From: Chionoecetes opilio
Taxonomy: Eukaryota; Arthropoda; Malacostraca; Decapoda; Majidae
DNA: 64,000 nt
Direction: 5' to 3'
Assembly (NCBI GenBank): GCA_016584305.1
Contig: JACEEZ010023407.1
Span: 641,606-705,605, forward strand
Part shown: positions 9,977 to 19,995 of the stretch, in pieces
Layout of the letters: each line of letters begins with the position of its first letter
Numbering within the stretch: position 1 is the stretch's first letter
Program-made: the position numbers and the translations under genes
Notes under the pieces: generated by a model
The model's input: the letters and a program-made list of their open reading frames with translations, nothing else
Told to the model about the DNA's origin: nothing
Database searches by the model: none

Positions 9977-10530
9977 AAGAGGCGGGGTGTGTGTGTATGT
10001 GACACACACACTAGGGTATAGTTTTGAGTTGTGGTGTGTGTGTATGTGACACACACACAAGGGTATAGTTTGAGTCGTGGTGTGTGGGTAGGTGACACAC
10101 ACACAGGGGTACAGTTTGAGTTGTGGTGTGTGTGTATGTGACACACACACAAGGGTAGAGTTTGAGTCAAGGTATATGTGTGTGTGTGCAAAAGAGGCGT
10201 GGTGTGTGTATGTGACACACACACTAGGGTATAGTTTGAGGCGTGGTGTGTGTGTATGTGACACACACTAAGGTATAGTTTGAGTTGTGGTGTGTCTGTA
10301 TGTGACACACACACTAGGGTATAGTTTGAGGCGTGGTGTGTGTGTATGTGACACACACACTAGGGTATAGTTTGAGGCGTGGTGTGTGTGTATGTGACAC
10401 ACACTAGGCTATAGTTTGAGGCGTGGTGTGTGTATATGTGACACACACACTAGGATATAGTTTGAGTTGTGGTGTGTGTGTATGTGACACACACACAAGG
10501 GTAGAGTTTGAGTCATGGTATGTATGTGTG
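9977..10530. repeat. About 46-bp minisatellite with self-complementary units
   Basis: Roughly twelve units of about 46 bp: gtggtgtgtgtgtatgtgac, then acacacac, then (ta)agggtatagtttgag. Each unit contains gtgtgtgt-atgtg-acacacac, a small hairpin, so the array can form a row of stem-loops. Thr-His-rich minus-strand frames across it are artefacts. Confidence 0.92.
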
Positions 10531-10624
10531 TGTGCTGAAGTGTGCCTGTATTTAGGTATTGTGGGGTTTTCAAGCTTGTTATTATAGGAGTATATATTTC
10601 ATTATACTCCTATGGTTGGGAGAA

Positions 10625-10900
10625 TGTTGGGAATGGGTTTGTACCTGTGGGTTTTGGGTTTTATTTAATTCATTTATTTTTGCTTTGCTTTTTTTGATAG
10701 ATTGGGGATGATTAAGACTTGTTTCTCAACTTGTAATGTTTAGCGCGCGAGTGAAATAAAGTCAGTCTGGAAAGAGCGGCCATGGTGTTTGCATCCTCCC
10801 CTACCTGACCGGACCAGGCGGCTGGTACGTAAGCCGCCTTACACCACTCCACACATCTTCGCCTATTCGCCCTGCCCTCCAGCTGTTCCAGGGGCGAACA
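10625..10900 (+). repeat. 3' LTR of the non-autonomous element
   Basis: 276 bp, the same length as the left LTR. It is preceded by ctatggttgggagaa, a weak polypurine-tract candidate, and followed immediately by GTATT, the right copy of the target duplication. Confidence 0.92.
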
Positions 10901-11115
10901 GTATTTTAAGGTGAGGGTATTTAAAAAGTTTACTTTAGCTTGTGAAAGCTTGGACACGTTCCACATCTTTAGTGTGGACCTCTATTTCCTAGCATATTTT
11001 TTTTTAGTAAGAAGTACGCTAAAAACTCACGATATTTGATGTAGCAAGAAATACGATGAAAAAATAAATCACGGAAATATTTTATAATGCGTAAACTAAA
11101 GTGGTCCTATTAATT

Positions 11116-11515
11116 GGGGAGGCGGTGGCCGAGTGGTTAGCGTCTTGCAGTGCTAAGCTCAATGTCCCGAGTTCGAATTTTGCCGGGGGCAACTCTTTCA
11201 AGAGCCTGGTAGGGGAGCAGAAGGTCCCAAGTTCTAGTCGCACCAAGGAGCAGCTGTCAAATCCATCGTCAAGTGACCGAAGCATCCCACATGCAGCGTA
11301 TACCTGTCTGCAGGTTGCGAGTGTGACGGTGGACTCTAGGGGCTGCATGCGCCTAAACTGAAGAACAAGAACATCATAGAAAATGGAATCTTCACCTGAG
11401 ACCACGGGTGCCACTATAAAAATCCAGCCTGCGTCACCAACTGGCGAGATCGACCAACATCAAAACTCTCCATATGCCTACAGGCGCTATAGGCTACAAC
11501 GTAAGAAACAAAAAA
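11116..11515 (+). mobile_element. tRNA-derived SINE (plus-strand copy)
   Basis: The head ggggaggcggtggccgagtgg carries a good pol III A box (TGGCCGAGTGG, 11126-11136). GTTCGAATT (11171-11179) is a near-consensus B box. About 300 bp of tRNA-unrelated body follow and end with cctacaggcgctatag and an A-rich tail. A second, inverted copy of head, body (actataa.aatcc.gcctg) and tail (cctataggcgctata) lies at 63371-63711. The head does not fold into a real tRNA cloverleaf, so it is not a tRNA gene. Confidence 0.82.
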
Positions 11516-11527
11516 CAAAACAAAAAT

Positions 11528-11549
11528 AATATATATATATATATATATA
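11528..11549. repeat. (TA)n microsatellite at the SINE tail
   Basis: A short TA run directly after the A-rich tail of the SINE. Confidence 0.9.
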
Positions 11550-11810
11550 GGTGACACTACTAGGCAGGCGTGAATAAGGGAGAGAGTTGAATGAGGGTAG
11601 TATATGATTAAGGTAAATAGATAGATAATAGGGAGCTTTAATCACATGTTTCTATCATATCACATCTCATTTACTACTTAACATACTGCCAACTATGTAC
11701 ATATATCTCATTTGAATCACACTTTTTCCGAACTACATATTTCACATTCTAACAAAAATACATTAGTATATTTACAACGCAAAGCACACCCATTTAAGTA
11801 CACCTTATTA

Positions 11811-11975
11811 ACACTACCACTCACCACCGTCGGCGCTTACCGTCGGTGCTTGCCGACGAGCAAGAGCTTGCCGACTTGCACTTACATTTGTTCGTCGGCA
11901 TCCTGTCCACACTGCCACTTTTGAGTGGCGAACACTCGATCGACGGGAAGTGCCGACGGTGGTGAATGGTAGTGT
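11811..11975. mobile_element. MITE-like element, 165 bp
   Basis: The ends are inverted repeats of 28 bp with two mismatches: acactaccactcaccaccg on the left, and the complement of ggtggtgaatggtagtgt on the right. The interior is GC-richer, with repeated ccgtcgg and gcttgccgac words. There is no coding capacity. A clean target duplication is not evident, so superfamily is left open. Confidence 0.75.
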
Positions 11976-12002
11976 ATACGGGGCTTAGTCATTGCCAATA
12001 CC

Positions 12003-12118
12003 AAACAGTACACACTCAAATGTACACTCAATAAACACACTCAAATTTACACTCAGTAAACACACTCAAATTTACACTCGGTACACATACTCAAATTTAC
12101 ACTCAGTACACACACTCT
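12003..12118. repeat. About 26-bp tandem repeat (acacactcaaatttacactc)
   Basis: Four to five units built on cacactcaaatttacactcag with few changes. It lies a short distance right of the MITE. Confidence 0.85.
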
Positions 12119-12460
12119 ATCTAAATACGTGAGAGTGTGGAATCCTGTGTACTTTAGGAAGGAGAGTAGAAGATAAGGTAAAGAGGAGGAGCGGGGAAAG
12201 AAAGAAGGAAAAGTAGGCCAGTCCTATTTGCTGTTGAAATTAGTCTGGTCTCCCCACACCTGTTGCGAGAGGATGATGATGTTCCCTGGGTGTGTGACGA
12301 GGCGGGAGGGAAGATGAGGATCCTTTGTCGACACTGCTTATTGGGTGCAGGACTGCGGCGAGGGAAGGGAAGGGAAGGCTGGGAAAAGGAAAGGAAAGGT
12401 TGGAGAAAGAGTTAAGAAAAATACTGGGTCATCTAATAGGAAGGAAGATAAGATGGGGTG
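12119..12460. other. Unassigned purine-leaning stretch
   Basis: No recognised gene. Runs of gga/aag begin here and lead into the TG repeat. Short Lys/Glu/Gly frames reflect composition. Confidence 0.4.
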
Positions 12461-12499
12461 GGTGTGTGTGTGTGTGTGTGTGTGCGTGCGTGTGTGTGT

Positions 12500-12540
<41 letters not shown>
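12461..12540. repeat. (TG)n microsatellite
   Basis: About 80 bp of TG with several TGCG interruptions. Confidence 0.96.
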
Positions 12541-12545
<5 letters not shown>

Positions 12546-12589
12546 GTAGTCTGCACCAAACGGTAAGCTAAGTATTGTATTTCACAGGC

Positions 12590-13620
12590 AAAAAAAAAAG
12601 AAAAGAAAAAGAAAAAACAACACAGCTAGAGATCATAATCAAGTCTTCTCGTGTTTTTGTTTCCTGGAAAAAACACAAACAAACACACATTCGCACCCAC
12701 TTACGTGTCGGAAAAAGGAAAAAAGAAGAGGAAGAGGTGGAAAGATGGGGGAGTGGACGGAATGGAATAAAGGAAGAAAGAAAGGAAAAGGGGGAAGATG
12801 GAAGGAAGAAGGAAAGGAAGATGGAGGAGTGGATGGAATGGAGTAAAGGAAGAAGTGAGTAAAGGAAGGATGGGAGTGTTGGAGTTGTATGGTATACGTA
12901 GAGGAGTAAAGGAAGAAATGAGTGAGGGAGTGAGTGAGGGAAGGGAGTGAGTGGTGGACGCAGAGGAGTAAAGGAAAGAAGTAGTGAGGGAAGGGAGTGA
13001 GTTGTGGAGTTGCATGATGGGCGGAATAGAGTAAAGGAAGGGAAGGGAATGATGGAGTGGAGTGAGTGATGGAGTAGTGTTGAGTCGCTGGTTCAGTAGG
13101 CAATGAATACAAGGCGGAGTTTGTACCGATAGCAAGGTGGTGAGAAGGGCGGCAGGTGTGAGAGGAGGAAGGAAGAGGAGGAAGAAGAGCGGTAGAGAAT
13201 GAGGAGGGATGGAGAAATGAGGAAGATGGAATAATATGTAGAGCAAGAAGAAGGAGGTAGAATAAGAAGAGAAATATATAATGATTCGTATAGCCAATTC
13301 ATAGAGCCCCCGAAAAAAGGCTTAGGTATACAGTGAACGTGGTTGAAAGTTACCTAAGAGACAAAGCGAGGCATGCATGGTAAGTTAGAGATGAATGGAA
13401 GGGAGATAGATGCAAAGCAAGGAACGGAGGAAAATAAATTTAGGTGGATTTGAGTCTGGGAAATTAAATAGAGGTTTGTGGATGTGAGGAAAAAGATAGG
13501 AAGAGAGAAAGAGGATGAGAAAAGGAAAGGTATGGAAACTAGAAAATGAAGGAGAGGATGAAAATATGAGAGGGGAGGGACGATAAAAGAGAAGGAAAGA
13601 GAAGAAGGAGAAACAGAAAC
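12590..13620. repeat. Kilobase purine-rich (A/G) tract on the plus strand
   Basis: The plus strand is dominated by A and G, with degenerate ggaaggaag, gagtaaaggaag and agtgagggaaggg units, including a loose repeat of gagtaaaggaagaa near 12840-13040. Minus-strand Ser/Pro/Phe-rich frames follow from this bias. No gene is supported. Confidence 0.75.
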
Positions 13621-13740
13621 ATCAAACCATTAAGCATTAAACTTATGCCCGGCAGCTTAAAGAATGTGACGTGAAAAACGAGACGAAAACCGCGAAGAGA
13701 AATGTTACCAAAAGAAGCGAGTCAAAGGAACCTTTGTGTC

Positions 13741-14300
13741 GGCCGTCCTTCCCTCCTTCCTTCCTTCCCTCCTTCCATCCTTCATTCCATAAATCCTTCC
13801 TTCCTTCCTTCCTTACTTCCTTCCTTCCTTCCTTCCTTCCTTCCTTCCATCCTTCCTTCCTTCCTTCCATCCTTCCATCCTTCCCTCCATCCATCCATCC
13901 TTCCTTCCTTCCTTCCCTCCTGCTCCCTCCATCATTCCTTCCTTCCTTCCTTCCTTCCCTCCTGTTCCCTCTATCATTCCTTCCTTCCTTCCTTCCTTCC
14001 TTCGTTCCTTACTTCCCTCCTGCTCCATCCATCATTCCTTCCTTCCTTGCTTCCTTCCCTCCTGCTCCCTCCATCATTCTTCCTTCCTTCCTTCCTTCCT
14101 TCCTTCCTTCCCTCCTGCTCCCTCCATCATTCCTTCCTTCCTTCATTCCTTCCCTCCTGTTCCCTCCATCATTACTTCCTTCTTTTCCTCCTGTTCCCTC
14201 CATCATTCCTTCCTTCCTGCTCATCCCTCCATCCTTCCTTCCTTCCTTCCTGCTCATCCCTCCATCCTTCCTTCCTTCCTTCCTTCCCTCCATTCCTCAA
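13741..14300. repeat. (TTCC)n tetranucleotide array, about 560 bp
   Basis: Degenerate ttcc/ctcc/atcc repeats. A larger period of about 60 bp is visible: ctcctgctccctccatcatt recurs at about 13916, 14016, 14057 and 14113. Plus-strand Pro-Ser-Phe and minus-strand Lys-Glu-Gly frames are artefacts. Confidence 0.95.
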
Positions 14301-14384
14301 GCCTTATTGGTATGCCCGTGTAGTGTCGGGCAGCGGGAAAAACGTGTGTGACTCCCTCCCTCGCGACTTGTCTGTCTTCCATCC

Positions 14385-14523
14385 TGTTACGTGGTGTCCA
14401 AGGAGAGAAGGGGGAGTGAGACAATCAGTCCGGTAGCCAAGCTCTGTCTGCCTTTATTGGGTGAAGTACAACTACACAATAGTTCGTTGTGTGGTTCATT
14501 GTGTGGTTCATTATCCCGAAACA
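14385..14523 (-). repeat. 3' LTR of the gypsy element
   Basis: 139 bp. Read on the minus strand it begins TGTTTCGGGATAATG and ends CACCACGTAACA, and contains AATAAAG, a polyadenylation-type word. The adjacent run TAGGGGAGGA (complement of 14524-14533) is the polypurine tract. Confidence 0.95.
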
Positions 14524-14533
14524 TCCTCCCCTA
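14524..14533 (-). other. Polypurine tract of the gypsy element
   Basis: Minus-strand TAGGGGAGGA abuts the 3' LTR exactly, which is the expected position for priming plus-strand DNA synthesis. Confidence 0.75.
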
Positions 14534-14742
14534 CATAAAACTATTTAGAACAAACAAACTGACAATGGTTCGGAAATACCCAAATAAATATAATTCAGTA
14601 AAACCATGGGTAAGACACAATTCTAAATTAAATACAAAAGAAACAGAACAAGAAACAACAAAGAACAACAAAGAAAAACATAAGTATCCCAGTAAACAAA
14701 TTTAAGGAATTTGCAGAACATGTAACATTATAACAGAAAATA

Positions 14743-17539
14743 TTACACCTGGAGCCTCTCCACAGGCATCACTACTCTCCCGCTTCTTGTTATCACTGGA
14801 AGTGGTGAGGATACACTAGGTTTTGATGTGGGTGTTGGTTTGGGTGTTGGCGTGGAAGTGACTGTGGGTGTACGGGGAGATAGGTCAGGCCCAATGTTAC
14901 TGCGCGGGCTTGCTATGGTGACGGGAAGGGATTCACATTCAGCGGGTATAGAGTGTGTCGACCTACGTTGTTTTCGTAGATGTTGTCGATTCCTTCTGTA
15001 GGTCCTTCCATCCTCAGTCTTCACTACATATGATTCTGGCTTGATTCTATCACCAACAGTAGCTTACCGCTATTCCCTGATGCCTGGTGACAATGGCTGC
15101 ATCCACACAGTATCACCAGTGTCTAAAGGAGTTAGTGCTCCACGTGAGAGAGAACGCTCGGCACCTTTCCCTCTCCTTTCCTGCTGTGTTCTCGCGTTGA
15201 AACTGCGGTGTAGTGACGGACGTAGTCTGCAGGCCGCAGTTGGGATGCGAGTCTTAGTTTCCCTTCCGAATATCTTCTCAGCAGGACTGGTTTCGTCTCC
15301 CTCTGTCGGAGTGTTCCTGTAGTTTAACAACCCAATATACGGATCTTCGCCTGCTGCCCTACACTTACGCATTAACTGCTTCGCTGTTTTTACCGCTGCT
15401 TCAGCTGCGCCATTCGCTTTACTATTACCTGGACTGATGGTCTCATGTCCAAAGTTACATTCCTTCCTGAACTTAGCGAACTCTGCTGAAGTGTACTGCG
15501 TCCCCTTATCGCTTACAAGCACGTCAGGAATACCAAGCCTGGCGAAATGATTTTTTAACTTGCTGATGATAGTCGCAGAGATTGAATCTGGCAAATAGTC
15601 CAATTCCCAAAAATTGTTGTGGTATTCAACTGTAACTAGATAGTTATGACCCACCCACGTGAAAATGTCGCTCCCCACCTTCTCCCAAGGGAGAGTTGGA
15701 ACTTCATGTACATGTAGTGGTTCAGGAGCCTGCTTCGTGCCATATGTAGCGTAAGTTCCACATGTTCCAACATATTGGCGTATTTCTGCAGACATACCAG
15801 GCCAATAGGTGAGGTCTCGCGCTCGTCGTAAACAGGCGTTAATTCCTAGATGACCAGCGTGAACCTTCTTCATCATTTTGCGGCGAAGTAGTTTAGGGAT
15901 AACTATTCTTTAACCTCTGTAAATCACTCCGTTTTGCACTGACATCTCGTCTCTGTAGCTGAAGTATGGACGAGGTTGCGCTGAGAGCAATACCTTGTTC
16001 TCAAGCCACCCTCGCTGGATCACTTCTCCCAACTGAACAAGCGAGTCGTCAATTACTGTAGCGCCTCTGATTCTCTCTAGCCGATCCGGTTTTACGGGAG
16101 ATAGAGTTACGTTGCTGATGTGCTCGCATCCTGTGACCGATGCTTCATTCGTAGGAGTTCTTGTAAGCGCGTCAGTAACAGATATTTCTTTCCCAGCCTT
16201 ATAGATGATGGTGTAATTGTAGGTTTGTGCTCTTAGCAACATTCCTTGTAGTCGCTTAGGGGCTTTTGAGAGAGGTTTGGTGACAATATCAGTCAAGGGC
16301 TTGTGGTCCATGATAACTTGAGTGTGGCGGCCGTAAGTGTAGTGATGACATTTTTCAAGTCCATACAGTGTAGCCAGCATCTCTTTCTCGATTTGTGCGT
16401 AACGCCTCTCCGTCTCAGAGAGCGACCGGCTCGCGTACGCAATTGGTTTGTCACTCTGCCACAAAACTGCTCCCAACTCATATTCACTCTCATCCGCTTC
16501 TAGGGTCAGTTCCTGCTTCGGCTCATAGAATCCCAGGACTAGGGCACTCGTTACCAATTCTTTGAGTCGCTCGAATGCCTCTTGTTGGGAAGATGACCAC
16601 GTCCAAGGAACTTCCTTCTTCAGGAGATTATGTAGAGGTTCCCTAATTTCAGCAGCATTTGGGATGAACCTTGCAACATAAATAACAAGACAATAGAAAC
16701 TTTTCAACTCTTCGAGCTTCGTGGATGGCGGAATCTTGGTTATCGCGGTCACTTTCTCGAGATCAACTTTCAGTTCGTCCTTTGTGATTCTGTGTCCCAT
16801 GAATGTGATCTCATCTGCTGCGATTTCCACGTTTTCCTTGTTAAGTTTAATTTCCCACTGTCTGCAGCGTTCCAATAGACTTCTCAGGTGTTTCTCATGC
16901 TCGTCATCATCTCTGCCATAGATCACAATGTCATCAGCGATACATACAATGCCAGGTAAGTCTTCCATGGCATTTAAGAGTCTCTTCTGGAATATTTCAG
17001 CCGATACATTTCATCCGAATGGCAATCTAAACCAACGATAACGACCGAAGCATGTTTGAAAAGTGGTAAGTATGCTTGACTCGTTGTCCAGCTTAACGTG
17101 CCAATAGCCAGACGCCAGATCAACCTTAGAAAACACTGTTGCGCGTCTCAGCTTGTGTAGAGTGTCTTCCAAAAGTGGCAGTACGTAGTGCTCCCTTAAC
17201 CGTGCCTTGTTTAACTCATGAGGGTTAATGCACACACGAATCGCTCCTGACTTATTTGGTACAACCACAACTTGACTCATCCAGGGCGTCGGCTCATCTA
17301 CAGCTGCGATGACTCCGAGACACTGAAGCCTTCCTTGTTAACTCCTCCCGTAGTTTGGGCCTGATAGCGAGTGGGATCCTTCTTGTTGCCATGATGACGG
17401 GTGTGATGGTTGGGTTTGTGCGGAGGTACTGTTCACCTGGTAGAGTGCCCAACTCACCATTAAACACGTCTCCGAATTCGTCTACTGTCACAGCTGACAC
17501 TCTTTGGAAGTTGTTATCCCGAGTTGTCACGAGTCCCAT
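14743..17539 (-). pseudogene. gypsy pol: RT, RNase H, integrase and C-terminal tail
   Basis: Minus-strand domains in order. RT: VVVPNKSGAIRVCIN and KARLREHYVLPLLED, then FSKVDLASGYWHVKLD, RYRWFRLPFG, and IADDIVIYG as the catalytic box near 16935 (Y-x-D-D in most relatives). RNase H: LEADESEYELGAVLWQ and MDHKPLTDI. Integrase: HAGHLG zinc site, SDIFTW, VSDKGTQYTSAEF and KANGAAEAAVK, giving a D, D, E triad. The second Cys pair of the zinc site reads CGTYAT, so one Cys is lost. The tail ends ITRSGRVVMPVERLQV. Breaks are a frameshift near 17290-17330, TGA after RLPFG (17011), TAA near 15910, and two stops near 15060-15072. Confidence 0.92.
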
Positions 17540-17605
17540 CGCTTCACTGGCTGTCCGTCCCTGAATTGGTGTGTAATCACCCTCGTAAACCTGGAACTCG
17601 ACAGA

Positions 17606-18670
17606 TTACTTCTTGTTGTTACGTGGGTTTATCACCGACGTCCTACAGGTTCCTATAGAGTGTAACTTTGAGTCATTCCACATCCTCAAAGTGCGTTTCT
17701 GTGGCATAATCTTGTCGGCATGACGAACAGGAAGCATGTTAACTGTTGCACCCGGGTCAACCTGAAACACCACTTCGGAACCACAAACGATCATTCGGCA
17801 CTTAACTGTCTTGGAGCTGCTTCCTTTCACCATAATAATCCACTCCTCCTCTGATGATTCTGCATTCACCAGATGGACCTTCGGTGTCTTTCTGTGAAAA
17901 GATTGCTTCCTCTTCATCTTCTTTTGGCACACAGATGCGAAGTGGTTGGGTCCTTGGTATTCCAAACAAGTCTTACTATATGCTGGGCACAATTCCTTTT
18001 TTAGGGGGTGCACCAGGTTACAAAACTTGCATCTACGCTTGGTGCTCCGCCTCACCTCACTAGCACCAGTAGCACCACCACGTGCAGTAGTCACTTTGCA
18101 CAACTTGTCTGGCGCAAACGCTCTGCTCTGTGTTTCAGCACTCTCTGCCGCTCTACATAAATCAACACAGTGAGCCAGAGTTAGTTTCCTCACCTTCAAT
18201 AGTTCGTGACGTATAGAAGAGTTACGAATGCCCACAACGATTCTGTCCCTTAGCATAGAATCAAGGCAATTCACACAGAAGTTACACGACTTCACCAGCA
18301 CTCGAAGTTCAGTGTAGAAGTTTTCGAAGCTTGCGCCTTCCTCTTGATTGCGCTGATTGAAGATTAACTTCTCATAAGTCTCGTTTTCTTCCCCCACGGC
18401 ATAAGCGTTGGAACAGTCCAATATTTCCTTCACCGTCCGTGTAGCCGCAGGTGTGTCAAAGTGGAAACCTTCGTACACCTTCATGGCGCCGTCGTCGAGA
18501 CTGTTTTCGAGGAGGGCGACCTGATAAGCACGGGGTCGTTCCTCCAGACCCGTCAGGATACTGTAGTTGTCCCAACGTCGCTTAAACAATCTCCAGTCAC
18601 CAGCAGGGTTAGTGCCGAAAGCGAGGAGTGGGGGTGGCTGGAGTTTCACTCGGGCGGCCATGGTCAGCAA
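17606..18670 (-). pseudogene. gypsy gag and protease (354-residue open segment)
   Basis: The N-terminus holds LLAFGTNPAGDWRLFKRRWD, typical of gypsy gag. The mid region is capsid-like (YTELRVLVKSCNFC). Two Cys/His knuckles follow (CKFCNLVHPLKKELC and CLEYQGPNHFASVC). The protease begins VVFQVDPGATVNMLP; the usual D-S/T-G catalytic triad reads D-P-G, which should be inactive. TAA (17606-17608) follows RNNKK; the frame stays open beyond it to the RT region, so a single base change created the stop. The ATG shown is four codons after a plausible in-frame start region. Translation would precede pol in one polyprotein. Confidence 0.9.
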
Positions 18671-18755
18671 CAGATTAAATGCTTAATCCTCCTTGGTCAG
18701 CTAGCCTTCTGCCGTCTCTCAGTAGTAGCCGTTCAACGTCAAGGAGCCGGATAAG

Positions 18756-18773
18756 TACCACCGCAGGCCACCA
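18756..18773 (-). other. Primer-binding site of the gypsy element
   Basis: Minus-strand TGGTGGCCTGCGGTGGTA directly follows the 5' LTR. In the second copy near 19840-19856 the central bases differ (TGGTGGCTTAAAGTGGTA), so one copy has a mutated site. The tRNA was not identified. Confidence 0.7.
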
Positions 18774-18912
18774 TGTTACGTGGTGTCCAAGGAGAGAAGG
18801 GGGAGTGAGACAATCAGTCCGGTAGCCAAGCTCTGTCTGCCTTTATTGGGTGAAGTACAACTACACAATAGTTCGGTGTGTGGTTCATTGTGTGGTTTAT
18901 TATCCCGAAACA
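18774..18912 (-). repeat. 5' LTR of the gypsy element
   Basis: 139 bp, two differences from the 3' LTR, followed by CATCC, the target duplication. The array of CT repeats starts a few bases beyond it. Confidence 0.95.
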
Positions 18913-18916
18913 CATC

Positions 18917-19324
<408 letters not shown>

Positions 19325-19375
19325 CCCCTTATGGATCCCCTTAAGCTAGTCCTTAAGCTCGGTGGTGAAAGGTAT

Positions 19376-19413
19376 CCTCCTCCTCCTCCTCGTCCTCCTC
19401 CTCCTCCTCCTCA
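19376..19413. repeat. (TCC)n microsatellite
   Basis: Short TCC run with one CGT interruption, between the CT array and the second gypsy fragment. Confidence 0.9.
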
Positions 19414-19565
19414 GTTGTCAGTTGGTTCTGCACGACTCGGTAGGCTACAGACGCGGTAACTAACTACAATCAAAAAACTCCCAGCAGGTAGAGGTTCCGA
19501 CAACAACCTAAGCTCTCGTTCCCTGTCTCGTTAACATGTTGCAAAGCCCAAACCACTTACTTTTA

Positions 19566-19566
19566 N
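19566..19566. other. Undetermined base (N)
   Basis: A single N in ttttancagg at the left limit of the second gypsy fragment. It may mark a base conflict between collapsed copies. Confidence 0.95.
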
Positions 19567-19569
19567 CAG

Positions 19570-19995
19570 GACTACAGTGGAAACCTCGATGGCGTCTCAG
19601 ACTGTTTGAGGAGGGACGAAAGCACGGGACGTTCCTCAGATCGTCAGGATACTATAGCTTCCAACGTCGCTTAAACACTCCAGTCACCAGCAGGGTAGTG
19701 CCGAATCGAGGAGTGGGGGAGGCTGGAGTTTCACTCTGGCGGCCATGGTCAGCAACAGAGAAAATGCTTAATCCTCCTTGGTCAGCAAGCCTTCTGCCGT
19801 CTCTCAGTAGTAGCCGTTCAACGTCAAGGAGCTGGATAAGTACCACTTTAAGCCACCATGTTACGTGGTGTCCAAGGAGAGAAGGGGGAGTGAGACAATC
19901 AGTTCGGTTGCCAAGCTCTGTCTGCCTTTATTGGGGGAAGTACAACTACACAATAGTTCGGTGTGTGGTTCATTGTGTGGTTCATTATCCCGAAA
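19570..19995 (-). mobile_element. Second gypsy copy: 5' LTR plus start of gag
   Basis: 19857-19995 is a third copy of the 139-bp LTR. To its left lie the leader and the first part of gag, homologous to 18461-18773 but with many small deletions (e.g. cgtcaggatactatagcttcc versus the longer form). It is truncated near 19570. Only the 5' end survives, next to the complete element in the same orientation, so local duplication or a nested truncated insertion are both possible. Confidence 0.85.

Larger units (their letters stand above)
7975..10900 (+). mobile_element. Complete non-autonomous LTR retrotransposon (TRIM/LARD-like) filled with minisatellites
   Basis: Two direct 276-bp repeats (7975-8250 and 10625-10900) start with TGTTGG and end with CGAACA, and differ at eight positions by my alignment. 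The 5 bp on each side are identical (GTATT at 7970-7974 and 10901-10905), the target duplication left by an integrase. A primer-binding-like site (TGG...) directly follows the left LTR, and a purine-rich run (ggttgggagaa) precedes the right one. The 2.37-kb interior lacks protease, RT and integrase. It holds a short gag-like start, two minisatellites and a duplicated segment. Mobilisation in trans by a relative is inferred. Confidence 0.92.
14385..18912 (-). mobile_element. Complete Ty3/gypsy-type LTR retrotransposon, decayed
   Basis: Identical-length 139-bp LTRs (14385-14523 and 18774-18912) differ at two positions and have TG...CA ends. The flanks carry a perfect 5-bp duplication (CATCC at 14380-14384 and 18913-18917). 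On the minus strand the order is LTR, PBS, gag with zinc knuckles, protease, RT, RNase H, integrase, polypurine tract, LTR. At 4.53 kb it is near full length for a compact gypsy element. Stops and at least one frameshift interrupt gag-pol, so it cannot now encode its own enzymes. Confidence 0.95.

Noticed and set aside
9707..10356. Thr-His-rich open frames on the minus strand
   Set aside because: Generated by the 46-bp minisatellite in two frames; no conserved start.
11116..11190. Possible tRNA gene with A and B boxes
   Set aside because: The anticodon arm and acceptor pairing do not form, and a 300-bp body with a shared tail follows. A second copy at 63.4-63.7 kb shows it is a SINE.
12639..14436. 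Long open frames rich in Ser/Pro/Phe or Lys/Glu/Gly
   Set aside because: They follow the purine and TTCC composition in several frames at once; no domain or start context.
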